Below, in pieces: positions 33,991 to 42,929 of a stretch of DNA of 64,000 bases (its first letter is position 1; every line of letters starts with the position of its first letter). Source of the DNA: JAWLHA01 sp041690535 (GTDB taxonomy: Bacteria > Pseudomonadota > Gammaproteobacteria > Thiohalomonadales > Thiohalomonadaceae); NCBI GenBank assembly GCA_041690535.1, contig JAWLHA010000003.1, positions 62,001-126,000 on the forward strand. The letters run 5' to 3'. Below the pieces are notes generated by a model that saw only the letters and a list, made by a program, of their open reading frames with translations, was not told where the DNA came from and searched no databases. Made by a program: the position numbers and the translations under genes.

Positions 33991-35151
33991 TCAGACCCCC
34001 GCGGCATCCCGGAGTGCGTCGGCCTTGTCGGTCCGCTCCCAGGGCAGGTCCACATCTTCGCGGCCAAAGTGGCCGTAGGCTGCAGTTTGCTGGTAAATGG
34101 GGCGGCGCAGGTCGAGCATTTCGATCATCCCCTTGGGGCGCAGGTCGAAATGGCTGCGGATCAGCTCCACCATTCGCGCTTCGCTCAGCTTGCCGGTACC
34201 GAAGGTTTCGACCGTGATGGAGGTCGGCTCGGCAACCCCGATGGCGTAGGAAACCTGGATTTCACACCGTTCGGCCAGACCGGCGGCCACGATGTTCTTG
34301 GCCACGTAACGGGCGGCGTACGCCGCGGAGCGATCCACCTTGGTGGGGTCCTTGCCGGAGAACGCGCCACCGCCATGGCGGGCCATGCCCCCATAGGTGT
34401 CGACAATGATCTTGCGCCCGGTCAGACCGCAGTCGCCCATCGGCCCGCCGATGACGAAGCGCCCGGTGGGGTTGATGTAGAAGCGCGTCTCCTTGGCAAC
34501 CCACTCCCGCGGCAGCACCGGCAGGATGATTTCATCCATGACCGCCTCGCGCAGGGTTTTCTGCGCGATCTCCGGGCCGTGCTGGGTCGAGAGCACCACC
34601 GCATCGATGCCGACGGGGCGCCCGTCCTCGTAGCGGAAGGTGACCTGGCTCTTGGCGTCGGGGCGGAGCCAGGGGAGGGTCCCATTCTTGCGCACCTCGG
34701 CCTGGCGCCGGACCAGGCGGTGGGCGTACGTGATGGGCGCAGGCATGAGCACGTCGGTTTCGTTGGTGGCGAACCCGAACATCAGGCCCTGGTCGCCGGC
34801 ACCTTGCTCGTGCTCCTCGGTCTCGTCCACGCCCATGGCGATGTCGGCGGACTGCTTGCCGACACCGTTCAGGACCGCGCACGATTCCCAGTCGAAGCCC
34901 ATCTCGGAGCTGTCATAGCCAATGTGCTTGACGGTCTCCCGGGCAAGGGCCTCGAAATCGACCCAGGCAGAGGTGGTGATTTCACCCGCTACCAGCACCA
35001 TCCCCGTTTTCACAAGGGTCTCACAGGCGACGCGCGCCCGCGGATCCTGCTCCAGGATGGCATCCAGAACGGCATCGGAGATCTGATCGGCGATCTTGTC
35101 CGGATGGCCTTCTGAAACGGATTCGGACGTAAACAGGTATTGTTTCGACAT
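33991..35151 (-). CDS. metK: S-adenosylmethionine synthetase
   Basis: 386 residues. MSKQYLFTSESVSEGHPDKIADQISDAVLDAIL is the standard N-terminus (ATP site His). GAGDQGLMFGFATNET, the adenine-pocket motif, and GGGAFSGKDPTKVDRSAAYAARYVAKNIVAAGLA, the P-loop-like motif, are complete. It makes SAM from methionine and ATP. About 190 bp separate it from ahcY, which has its own riboswitch leader. No SAM riboswitch is recognisable upstream; instead the region 35279-35403 holds MITE-like remnants. Confidence 0.97.
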   Translation of the reverse strand: MSKQYLFTSESVSEGHPDKIADQISDAVLDAILEQDPRARVACETLVKTGMVLVAGEITTSAWVDFEALARETVKHIGYDSSEMGFDWESCAVLNGVGKQSADIAMGVDETEEHEQGAGDQGLMFGFATNETDVLMPAPITYAHRLVRRQAEVRKNGTLPWLRPDAKSQVTFRYEDGRPVGIDAVVLSTQHGPEIAQKTLREAVMDEIILPVLPREWVAKETRFYINPTGRFVIGGPMGDCGLTGRKIIVDTYGGMARHGGGAFSGKDPTKVDRSAAYAARYVAKNIVAAGLAERCEIQVSYAIGVAEPTSITVETFGTGKLSEARMVELIRSHFDLRPKGMIEMLDLRRPIYQQTAAYGHFGREDVDLPWERTDKADALRDAAGV

Positions 35152-35278
35152 GACTTATTTTTTCCACAGACAATGGGACACTGCGGCCCGTTGAACCACA
35201 GAAAACGGGATTGGGAAACCAAGCCGCGTATTATATGCGGCAAAGGTTCGTTCTGCCCAACACTAAACGCCTGCTCTC

Positions 35279-35403
35279 AGCGTAAACGCATACTTACCCC
35301 AGGGTAAACGCATACTCACCCAAGAGCGACGTAAGTCCTTGAAAGCAGGTCGTCGGCCGCATGGACGCGGCCGTCGAGCGTACAGGGGTGTATTCACAGC
35401 GCG
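35279..35403 (-). mobile_element. Truncated MITE-like copy with two tandem end repeats
   Basis: Two end-type repeats stand side by side: GTAAACGCATACTTACCCC near 35282 and CAGGGTAAACGCATACTCAC near 35300. They are followed by the inner arm (AAGTCCTTGAAAGCAGGT) and the central CGTCGGCCGCATG...GGCCGTCGAGCGTAC segment, ending at GTGTATTCACAGCGCG. The second arm and second terminus are missing. It lies between metK and the PhnD-like gene, about 130 bp upstream of metK. The intervening 35152-35278 looks like the metK leader, with no clear known motif. Confidence 0.75.
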
Positions 35404-35461
35404 TCTCGGATCAGGGCACCTCCCCTCCATCCACACTGTAGCAAGGTTCGGAACAGCCTAT

Positions 35462-36265
35462 TCAGTAGCCCCACATTCCCTGCAGCAGGCCCATCTGCCC
35501 CTTGTAAATCGTCTCGTCGGCTGCCTCGAACTGTGCAATGCCAATGGCTTCGAGCGCGGCGCGCCCCTGCGGGTCGTCGGGTGCGCGCAGGAGCGCCTGG
35601 CGCAGGGCTTCGCGGGTCGCTGCGGCGACCTTCGGTGACACGGAAACTCCAGGCGCGGGCACCTGATCGGTGGTGCGCACCGTGGTCAACGTGGGATATC
35701 GGCCCACCAGTGGCGTCGGGATGATGGCGGCCGCCGCGCGGCCGGAGGCGACCATCTCCGCGGCGCTCTCGGAATCGTCCGCTTCGAGGATCATTGGTTG
35801 GCGGAGCGGATTCGGAAACATCTCGCTCAGCCGCAGGGCGCCCAACGCAGGCGAGGGGAGTGTCGCAATGGTCTTGCCAACCAGTTCCTCCGTCTCGAGT
35901 ACGAACAGCTCCTGATTCGCCACCAGCGTGTAGCTCACCACCTCTGGGAATTTGCCCAGCACGGTGTACCCCAGGCGCTGGTTTCTGTAATCGGTGAAGT
36001 GTGGCCCGTCGATGACCAGATCATAGTCACCCCTGCGTACCAGGTGCCAGTGCGTCAGGAGGTTACTGCTGGATGTGACTCGGACCGATTCCCCCGCGGC
36101 CCGCGCCAGATAGGCGGCGAGCGGCCGATAGAGCCGTTGGGTCTCTCGCTCCGGCAGGATTGGGTGGACCGCGAGGACCAGCTCTGCCTCAGCCGCCCCG
36201 GAAATGAGTATACCGATTAGAGTTGTCGCCTGGACGAACCGGCCGATGCCTCTCTCCCCCCGCAT
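35462..36265 (-). CDS. PhnD-like periplasmic substrate-binding protein
   Basis: 267 residues. Signal peptide (FVQATTLIGILISGAAEA, cut before ELVLAVHP) followed by a phosphate/phosphonate-type binding fold: LAVHPILPERETQRLYRPLAAYLARAAGESVRV, DYDLVIDGPHFTDYRNQRLGYTVLGKF, LVGKTIATLPSPALGALRLSEMF, EMVASGRAAAAIIPTPLV. No permease or ATPase gene is adjacent, so it may serve as a sensor or an orphan binding protein rather than part of a standard ABC importer. The ligand cannot be predicted. Confidence 0.78.
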   Translation of the reverse strand: MRGERGIGRFVQATTLIGILISGAAEAELVLAVHPILPERETQRLYRPLAAYLARAAGESVRVTSSSNLLTHWHLVRRGDYDLVIDGPHFTDYRNQRLGYTVLGKFPEVVSYTLVANQELFVLETEELVGKTIATLPSPALGALRLSEMFPNPLRQPMILEADDSESAAEMVASGRAAAAIIPTPLVGRYPTLTTVRTTDQVPAPGVSVSPKVAAATREALRQALLRAPDDPQGRAALEAIGIAQFEAADETIYKGQMGLLQGMWGY

Positions 36266-36958
36266 GGATTCCCCCTTGTTTCCATGAGGCCGTGTGGAAT
36301 TGGATTGGCCCGTCCTTGAGGCGCGCGTCTTATCCCTTTATTGTAGTCGGCCCCATGTGGAGACACTAAACGCGATCCGCGGTCCGGATCAAGCGCCCTG
36401 GCGCGGTTTGCTACCCTATGTGGGTCCTATTGGAAGGCTCCGCGCCGGGGCGGAGTCTCCCTCCGGGTGGGAATAGGGTGTGCCTGAAAGCCAAGTCGGA
36501 CTATTTCAGTTCTAAATACTTGTCGCTCCGGCGGCTTAAGTACGTTAATACTAAGGATTTGCTGCTCTTTCGGGCTATTGCCCACGGGGACGAGATGGGT
36601 GAAAATCCGGGGCTTCTTGAATGCACCGCTGCACCGGAAGGCCGTTTGCAGGCCACGGGTCGGGCTTCCGGGGTGCGGAACTGACAGGCCCGAGTGAAAG
36701 GGAGTGTCGTTGTATCCTTTTGTAGCGCAGGGGCGTTTGAACACGGCTGCCCCCGGGATCGCGTAGAACGTCCGAGGTAGAGACGCGGTCACCGTCACAC
36801 AAGTCCAGCCGCGCGTGGATACTCCCTGGGTGTGCTGATACCCCGATTCTCGGCCATTGCGACGCATCGAACCACGCGGCGCGCCAACCTTAAGCAGAGA
36901 CTGCTTCCGAGTGCGCCGCCAGTTCTTCGAATTGAGAAATCACGATTAGGAGAGACAC
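36266..36958. other. 0.7-kb stretch with no convincing gene upstream of tkt
   Basis: Short frames exist on both strands but none has family-like sequence or a good start. A GGCTCCGC/GCGGAGTC hairpin lies at about 36437-36457, with a CCCTCCGGGTGGG repeat beside it. The stretch of about 36490-36560 (TTCTAAATACTT, TTAAGTACGTTAATACTAAG) is visibly A+T-richer than its surroundings and could hold a promoter for the tkt operon, or be a remnant of different origin. An AGGAG ribosome-binding site precedes the tkt ATG. Confidence 0.4.
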
Positions 36959-38953
36959 ATGTCAAGCCGTAAGGAACTAGCCAACGCCGTCCGTGTGCTG
37001 AGCATGGATGCCGTCCAGAAGGCCAATTCCGGCCACCCGGGCGCCCCGATGGGGATGGCGGACATTGCGGAGGTCCTCTGGAACGACCACCTGAAGCACA
37101 ACCCCAACAACCCCTCCTGGGCCGATCGCGACCGCTTCATCCTCTCGAACGGTCATGGGTCCATGTTGATCTATTCGCTGCTGCACCTGACCGGCTATGA
37201 CGTCTCCATCGAAGACCTCAAGCAGTTCCGCCAGCTGCACTCCAGGACCCCCGGCCACCCCGAGTACGGCTACACCCCCGGCGTGGAGACCACCACCGGT
37301 CCGCTGGGGCAAGGCATCACCAACGCCGTGGGTATGGCCCTTGCCGAGAAGGTGCTGGCGGGTCAGTTCAACCGTGACGGCCACCACATCGTCGACCACT
37401 ACACCTACGTGTTCATGGGCGACGGCTGCATGATGGAAGGCATCTCCCACGAAGCCTGCTCCCTGGCCGGCACCATGGGCCTGGGCAAGCTGGTCGCCTT
37501 CTGGGACGATAACGGCATCTCCATCGACGGTCACGTCGAAGGGTGGTTCACCGATGACACCCCCAAGCGCTTCGAGGCCTATGGCTGGCACGTGGTGCGC
37601 GGCGTGGACGGCCACGATGCGGAGGCCATCAACAGGGCCATTCACGAGGCGAAGTCGGTCAACGACAAGCCGACCCTCATCTGCTGCAAGACCGTGATCG
37701 GTTACGGCGCACCCAACCTCTGCGGCAGCCACGATTGCCATGGCGCGCCCCTGGGGGCCGACGAGATCGCCGCCACCCGCGAAAACCTGGGTTGGACCCA
37801 CGAACCGTTCGTCATCCCCGAAAACGTCTATGCCGGCTGGGACGCCCGTGAAAAGGGGTCCTCGGCGCAGAAGCATTGGGAAGAGAAGTTCGCTGCCTAC
37901 AAGGCCGCTTATCCCGAGCTCGCTGCCGAATTCGAGCGCCGCACGAGCGGTGAACTGCCGGCCAACTGGGCCGAGAAGGCCGCCGAGTTCATCAACGGCG
38001 TGAACGCCAAGGCCGAGACCATTGCCACCCGCAAGGCCTCCCAGAATGCCATCAAGGGTTATGCCCCCCTGCTGCCTGAGTTCCTGGGCGGTTCGGCCGA
38101 CCTGACCCCCTCCAACCTGACCGGCTGGCCCGAAGCCAAGTCCATCAGCAACACGGTCTCCGACGGCAACTATATCTCTTACGGCGTACGCGAGTTCGGC
38201 ATGTCGGCCATCATGAACGGCGTGGCCCTGCATGGCGGTTTCATCCCGTTCGGCGGCACCTTCCTCATGTTCTCCGAGTACGCGCGCAATGCCCTGCGCA
38301 TGGCCGCGCTGATGAAGATCCGCTCCATCTTCGTCTACACCCACGACTCCATCGGTCTGGGCGAAGACGGTCCGACCCACCAGCCCATCGAGCAGATCGC
38401 CACCCTGCGGATGATTCCCAACATGGCCCTATGGCGCCCCTGCGACGCCGTGGAGTCCGCCGTGGCCTGGGCCCAGGCCATCGAGCGCAAGAGTGGCCCC
38501 AGCTGCTTGATCTTCTCCCGCCAGAACCTGCCCCACGTGGAGCGCTCTGCCCAACAGCTGGCCGACATCGCCCGCGGCGGCTATGTCATCCGCGACTGCG
38601 ACGGCACGCCTGACGCGATCCTGATCGCCACCGGCTCGGAAGTTGAGCTGGCCCTTGGCGCGGCCGCTGAACTGGCCGGCCAGGGCAAGAAGGTACGGGT
38701 GGTCTCCATGCCCTCCACCGATGCCTTCGATGCCCAGGACGCGGCCTACCGGGAGTCCGTATTGCCCAGCAGCGTGACCGCTCGGGTGGCGGTGGAAGCG
38801 GGTGTCACCGGTTTCTGGTACAAGTATGTCGGCCTGAACGGCAAGGTGGTCGGCATCGACCGCTTCGGCGAATCGGCTCCGGCCGGGCTGCTGTTCAAAG
38901 AATTCGGCTTCACCGTGGAGAATGTGGTGAAGGCGGTGAATTCCATTATCTAA
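36959..38953 (+). CDS. tkt: Transketolase
   Basis: 664 residues, thiamine-diphosphate enzyme. SSRKELANAVRVLSMDAVQKANSGHPGAPMGMADIAEVLW, SNGHGSMLIYSLLHLTGY, TGPLGQGITNAVGMALAE, and the ThDP motif MGDGCMMEGISHEACSLAGTMGLGKLVAFWDDNGISIDG are complete. The pyrimidine domain has YTHDSIGLGEDGPTHQPIEQ. It regenerates pentoses in the Calvin cycle and pentose phosphate pathway. It leads the tkt-gap-pgk-pyk-fba run, and AGGAG lies ten bases before the start. Confidence 0.97.
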   Translation: MSSRKELANAVRVLSMDAVQKANSGHPGAPMGMADIAEVLWNDHLKHNPNNPSWADRDRFILSNGHGSMLIYSLLHLTGYDVSIEDLKQFRQLHSRTPGHPEYGYTPGVETTTGPLGQGITNAVGMALAEKVLAGQFNRDGHHIVDHYTYVFMGDGCMMEGISHEACSLAGTMGLGKLVAFWDDNGISIDGHVEGWFTDDTPKRFEAYGWHVVRGVDGHDAEAINRAIHEAKSVNDKPTLICCKTVIGYGAPNLCGSHDCHGAPLGADEIAATRENLGWTHEPFVIPENVYAGWDAREKGSSAQKHWEEKFAAYKAAYPELAAEFERRTSGELPANWAEKAAEFINGVNAKAETIATRKASQNAIKGYAPLLPEFLGGSADLTPSNLTGWPEAKSISNTVSDGNYISYGVREFGMSAIMNGVALHGGFIPFGGTFLMFSEYARNALRMAALMKIRSIFVYTHDSIGLGEDGPTHQPIEQIATLRMIPNMALWRPCDAVESAVAWAQAIERKSGPSCLIFSRQNLPHVERSAQQLADIARGGYVIRDCDGTPDAILIATGSEVELALGAAAELAGQGKKVRVVSMPSTDAFDAQDAAYRESVLPSSVTARVAVEAGVTGFWYKYVGLNGKVVGIDRFGESAPAGLLFKEFGFTVENVVKAVNSII

Positions 38954-38975
38954 CCGTTGACCAGGAGATAAGAAC

Positions 38976-39980
38976 ATGACGATCAAAGTCGGCATTAACG
39001 GGTTCGGCCGCATCGGCCGCATGGTATTCCGCGCTGTGGCGAAGGAAGCCGAGTTCAAGGACATCGAAATCGTCGGCATCAACGACCTGCTGGAGCCGGA
39101 GTACCTGGCCTACATGCTCAAGTACGACTCCGTGCATGGCCGCTTCCAGGGTGATGTCTCCGTGGAAGGCAGCAACTTGGTGGTCAACGGCAAGACGATC
39201 CGCCTCACCGCGGTGAAGGATCCGGCCGAGCTGAAATGGGACGAAATCGGTGCGGACCTCGTCATCGAGTCCACCGGCCTGTTCCTCACCAAGGAAACCT
39301 GCGAGAAGCACATCGCCGCTGGTGCCAAGAAGGTGGTGCAGTCCGCCCCCTCCAAGGACGACACGCCGATGTTCGTCTACGGGGTGAACCACGACAAGTA
39401 CGCTGGCGAGAGCATCGTTTCGGCTGCCTCCTGCACCACCAACTGCCTGGCCCCGGTCGCCAAGGTGCTGAACGACAACTTCGGCGTGAAGCGCGGCCTG
39501 ATGAGCACCGTGCACGCTGCCACCGCCACCCAGAAGACCGTGGACGGCCCCTCCGCCAAAGACTGGCGCGGCGGCCGCGGCATCCTGGAGAACATCATTC
39601 CTTCCTCCACCGGTGCCGCCAAGGCCGTGGGCAAGGTCATCCCCGAGCTGAACAAGAAGCTCACCGGCATGGCCTTCCGCGTCCCCACCTCCGACGTCTC
39701 CGTGGTCGACCTGACCGTGGAGCTGGAGAAGGATGCCTCCTATGAGGACATCTGCAAGGCCATGAAGGCGGCCTCCGAAGGGGCCCTGAAGGGCATCCTG
39801 GGCTACACCGAGGAGAAGGTGGTCTCCACCGACTTCCGCGGCATGAGCGCTCCTTCCGTGTTTGATGCCGGCGCCGGCATCGCCCTGGACGGCACCTTCG
39901 TCAAGGTGGTCTCCTGGTATGACAATGAGTACGGCTACACCTGCAACATGCTCCGCTTCGTGAAGCACGTCGCCAAGTAA
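38976..39980 (+). CDS. gap: Glyceraldehyde-3-phosphate dehydrogenase
   Basis: 334 residues. The Rossmann motif INGFGRIGRMVFRA is followed by IVGINDLLEPEYLAYMLKYDSVHGRF, with Asp in the position usual for NAD-preferring enzymes. The catalytic SAASCTTNCLAP has Cys153, followed by MSTVHAATATQKTVDGPSAKDWRGGRG and WYDNEYGYTCNML. In this context it reduces bisphosphoglycerate in the Calvin cycle and may also serve glycolysis. An AGGAG ribosome-binding site and a 22-bp gap to tkt indicate one operon. Confidence 0.97.
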   Translation: MTIKVGINGFGRIGRMVFRAVAKEAEFKDIEIVGINDLLEPEYLAYMLKYDSVHGRFQGDVSVEGSNLVVNGKTIRLTAVKDPAELKWDEIGADLVIESTGLFLTKETCEKHIAAGAKKVVQSAPSKDDTPMFVYGVNHDKYAGESIVSAASCTTNCLAPVAKVLNDNFGVKRGLMSTVHAATATQKTVDGPSAKDWRGGRGILENIIPSSTGAAKAVGKVIPELNKKLTGMAFRVPTSDVSVVDLTVELEKDASYEDICKAMKAASEGALKGILGYTEEKVVSTDFRGMSAPSVFDAGAGIALDGTFVKVVSWYDNEYGYTCNMLRFVKHVAK

Positions 39981-40073
39981 GTTGCGAGGGACGAGGAGCG
40001 AGTGTCGAGGAAAAGAGGGGGCGCCCTGCGCCCCCTCGTATACTCGCCACTCGCTCCTCGCCACTCATCCCGA
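39981..40073. repeat. Nested inverted repeat of GAGGAGCGAGT type between gap and pgk
   Basis: Outer arms GACGAGGAGCGAGTGTCGAG (39991-40010) and its near-complement (CTCGCCACTCGCTCCTCG, about 40043-40060) enclose a perfect hairpin GAGGGGGCGC / GCGCCCCCTC at 40015-40037. Similar CGAGG-rich sequence occurs at 44001-44030, 44393-44422, 45495-45619 and, weaker, 10398-10425. It could tune gap versus pgk message stability. No T-run follows, so full termination is not expected. Confidence 0.6.
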
Positions 40074-40139
40074 GAATCATCCGCCGAAGGTGTCTTCCGC
40101 CGATGGTTTTCAAAGAAGAATGACTAGGAGCGATTAGCC

Positions 40140-41321
40140 ATGTCCGTGATCAAAATGACCGATCTGGACCTCGGCGGTAAGCGTGTGCTTATTCGCCAGG
40201 ATCTGAACGTACCCGTCAAAGATGGGAAAGTGACCAGCGACAAGCGTATCCGGGCCTCCCTTCCCACCATCGAGGACGCCATGAAGGCCGGTGCCAAGGT
40301 GATGCTGATGTCCCACCTGGGCCGTCCTGAAGAGGGCGTCTACAGCGAAGAGAACTCGCTGAAGCCGGTCGCCGACCACCTCTCTGGTCTGCTCGGCAAA
40401 GAGGTTCGGCTGATTCAGAATTATCTGGATGAAGCGCCTCAGGTGGCTGACGGTGAAGTGGTTCTGCTGGACAACGTTCGCTTCAACAAGGGCGAGAAGA
40501 AGAACGAGGACGAGCTGTCCCGGAAATATGCCGCGTTGTGTGACGTCTACGTGATGGATGCCTTCGGCACGGCCCACCGGGCCCAGGCCTCCACCCACGG
40601 GGTGGCGAAGTATGCCGCCGTGGCCTCCGCCGGTCCGCTGCTCGCGGCCGAGCTCGAAGCCCTCGGCAAGGCCCTCGAGGCCCCCAACCGCCCGATGGTG
40701 GCCATCGTCGGCGGCTCCAAGGTCTCCACCAAACTGACCGTGCTGGATTCGCTCTCCAAGGTCGTGGACCAGCTCATCGTCGGTGGCGGTATTGCCAATA
40801 CCTTCATCGCCGCGGCTGGCCACAACGTGGGCAAGTCGCTGTACGAAGCCGACCTTCTTCCCGAGGCGCAGCGACTCATCGCGGCGGCCAAGGCGAAGGG
40901 CGGCGAGATCCCCGTCCCCACCGACGTGGTGGTGGGCAAGGAGTTCTCCGAATCGGCTGCAGCCACCGTCAAGAAGGTGGAGGAAGTGGCTGATGACGAC
41001 ATGATCTTCGACGTTGGCCCCGAGACCGCGGCCCGTTACGCCGAGATGCTGAAGAGTGCCGGAACCATCGTTTGGAACGGTCCGGTGGGTGTTTTTGAGT
41101 TCGACCAGTTCGGCGAGGGAACGAAGGCCATGGGCCTGGCGATTGCGGAGAGCCCCGCATTCTCCATCGCAGGTGGCGGCGACACGCTGGCCGCGGTGGA
41201 CAAGTACGGCATTGCCGATCGCGTGTCCTATATCTCCACCGGCGGCGGCGCCTTCCTTGAATTCCTTGAAGGCAAGAAACTGCCCGCCGTGGCCATTCTG
41301 GAAGAACGCGCGAAACAGTGA
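40140..41321 (+). CDS. pgk: Phosphoglycerate kinase
   Basis: 393 residues. MTDLDLGGKRVLIRQDLNVPVKDGKVTSDKRI, LMSHLGRPE, LLDNVRFNKGEKKNED, YVMDAFGTAHRAQAST, AIVGGSKVSTKLTVLDSL and the C-terminal VWNGPVGVFEFDQFGEGTKAMGLAIAE with GGGDTLAAV are all in place. It phosphorylates 3-phosphoglycerate in CO2 fixation and the reverse in glycolysis. AGGAG precedes the ATG; the gap-pgk spacer is 159 bp and contains the nested inverted repeat. Confidence 0.97.
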   Translation: MSVIKMTDLDLGGKRVLIRQDLNVPVKDGKVTSDKRIRASLPTIEDAMKAGAKVMLMSHLGRPEEGVYSEENSLKPVADHLSGLLGKEVRLIQNYLDEAPQVADGEVVLLDNVRFNKGEKKNEDELSRKYAALCDVYVMDAFGTAHRAQASTHGVAKYAAVASAGPLLAAELEALGKALEAPNRPMVAIVGGSKVSTKLTVLDSLSKVVDQLIVGGGIANTFIAAAGHNVGKSLYEADLLPEAQRLIAAAKAKGGEIPVPTDVVVGKEFSESAAATVKKVEEVADDDMIFDVGPETAARYAEMLKSAGTIVWNGPVGVFEFDQFGEGTKAMGLAIAESPAFSIAGGGDTLAAVDKYGIADRVSYISTGGGAFLEFLEGKKLPAVAILEERAKQ

Positions 41322-41331
41322 GGAGCTGAGT

Positions 41332-41363
41332 GCAGGGCGCCGGCACCTCCGCAGGCGTCCTGC
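41332..41363 (+). other. Small hairpin in the pgk-pyk spacer
   Basis: GCAGGGCGC (41332-41340) pairs with GCGTCCTGC (41355-41363), nine pairs including one G-U, between the pgk stop and the pyk ATG. It is a possible mRNA processing or translation-tuning element; no T-run follows. Confidence 0.35.
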
Positions 41364-41376
41364 AACTCGCACATAC

Positions 41377-42810
41377 ATGCAAAGACGAACCAAGATTGTT
41401 GCCACTCTGGGTCCCGCCACCGACGATCCGAAGATTCTGGATAAGGTCATCGAGGCGGGAGTCGACGTAGTCCGTATCAATTTCTCTCATGGCCGTCCCG
41501 AGGAGCACCTGGAGCGCGCCGAAAGGGTCCGTAATCGCGCCCGTGCGCACGGTCGACAGGTGGGCGTCCTCGCCGACCTGCAGGGTCCGAAGATCCGCAT
41601 CGACCGATTCAAGGACGGTCCGGTTGTTCTCGAAGAGGGCAAAACCTTCATTCTGGATGCCGCCCTTGGCCCGGACGACGGGAACGTCGAGCGGGTCGGC
41701 ATCGCCTACAAGCAACTGCCCGAAGATGTCAGCCGGGGGGATACCCTGCTGCTCGATGATGGTCGGCTGGTCCTCTGGGTCGACCAGGTCAAAGGGGCGG
41801 AGATCATCTGCCGGGTCGTGGTCGGGGGTATCCTGTCTGATCGCAAAGGCATCAACCGCCAGGGAGGGGGGCTTTCTGCGCCGGCCCTTACCGACAAGGA
41901 CAAGGAAGATATCAAGACCGCGGCGCGCCTCCAGGCGGACTACCTGGCGGTCTCCTTCCCGCGCAGCGCCGAGGACATGAACTTGGCCCGGGAGCTGTTC
42001 TATGCAGCCGGGGGCCGTGGCGGTCTGGTCGCGAAAATCGAGCGGGCCGAAGCGCTGGATGTGGTGGAAGAGATCATCGCCGCCTCCGACGTCATCATGA
42101 TTGCCCGCGGCGACCTTGGGGTGGAGATCGGCGACGCGGCCTTGCCGCAGGTGCAAAAGGAGCTGATCCGTCAGGCTCGCTGCATGAACCGCGTGGTGAT
42201 CACCGCGACCCAGATGATGGAGTCCATGATCGAAAACCAGATCCCCACCCGGGCCGAGGTCTTCGACGTGGCCAATGCGGTGCTCGACGGCACCGACGCG
42301 GTAATGCTCTCGGCCGAAACGGCTGCGGGCAAGCACCCGGACAAGGCCATCACCGCCATGGACCGCATCTGTCGGGGTGCCGAGAAGCACCGTCTGGCGA
42401 TGACCTCCGATCACCGCATTCACACACAGTTCACCCATATCGACGAGGCCATTGCCATGGCCGCGATGTATACGGCGAACCATCTGAATGTGAAGGCCAT
42501 CGCGGCCCTGACGGAGTCCGGGTCGACCTCGCTGTGGATGTCGCGCATCAGCTCCGGGATCCCCGTCTATGCGATGACCCGGCACGTGGAGACCCGGCGG
42601 AAGGTCACCCTCTACCGCGGGGTGTATCCGGTGAGCTTCGACGTGACCACTTCGGACCACGCGGAGGTGAATCGGGAGGCCATCGACGAGTTGCTGCGCC
42701 GCGGGGCGGTGCGGGATGGCGATCTGGTGATCATCACCAAGGGTGATCTGATGGGCGTCCATGGCGGCACCAATGCGATGAAGATCGTCAAAGTCGGGGA
42801 GCTGGTCTGA
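41377..42810 (+). CDS. pyk: Pyruvate kinase
   Basis: 477 residues from the ATG at 41377 (MQRRTKIVATLGPATDDPKILDKVIEAGVDVVRINFSHG). ADLQGPKIRIDRF, LSAPALTDKDKEDI, GLVAKIERAEALD, VIMIARGDLGVEIG, RCMNRVVITATQMMESMIENQIPTRAEVFDVANAVLDGTDAVMLSAETAAGKHP and MSRISSGIPVYAMTRH are family landmarks. It makes pyruvate and ATP from PEP. The open frame extends upstream through the pgk 3' end, but the family N-terminus fixes the start. The ribosome-binding site is weak. Confidence 0.95.
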   Translation: MQRRTKIVATLGPATDDPKILDKVIEAGVDVVRINFSHGRPEEHLERAERVRNRARAHGRQVGVLADLQGPKIRIDRFKDGPVVLEEGKTFILDAALGPDDGNVERVGIAYKQLPEDVSRGDTLLLDDGRLVLWVDQVKGAEIICRVVVGGILSDRKGINRQGGGLSAPALTDKDKEDIKTAARLQADYLAVSFPRSAEDMNLARELFYAAGGRGGLVAKIERAEALDVVEEIIAASDVIMIARGDLGVEIGDAALPQVQKELIRQARCMNRVVITATQMMESMIENQIPTRAEVFDVANAVLDGTDAVMLSAETAAGKHPDKAITAMDRICRGAEKHRLAMTSDHRIHTQFTHIDEAIAMAAMYTANHLNVKAIAALTESGSTSLWMSRISSGIPVYAMTRHVETRRKVTLYRGVYPVSFDVTTSDHAEVNREAIDELLRRGAVRDGDLVIITKGDLMGVHGGTNAMKIVKVGELV

Positions 42811-42929
42811 ACCGGGCCGCCGCTTTCGGCACAATGAGGTAGAGGGCGAGCATTGGGGCGCGGCCCCAATGTTCGGCTAACATCAAAACTGTTTGTCTCA
42901 AGATAATAGAAAACTGCAAGGAGCTTGAT

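Noticed and set aside
35152..35278. SAM riboswitch upstream of metK
   Set aside because: No recognisable SAM aptamer block; only a short CCCGTT/AACGGG hairpin was seen.
36590..36660. Possible cobalamin-riboswitch-like GGTGAAAATCCGGGGC segment
   Set aside because: Only one short block resembles the consensus; the expected GCCACTG block and B12 genes downstream are absent.
36427..36867. 146-residue minus-strand frame upstream of tkt
   Set aside because: No ribosome-binding site, odd Pro/Arg/Thr-rich composition and no similarity to any family; probably chance.
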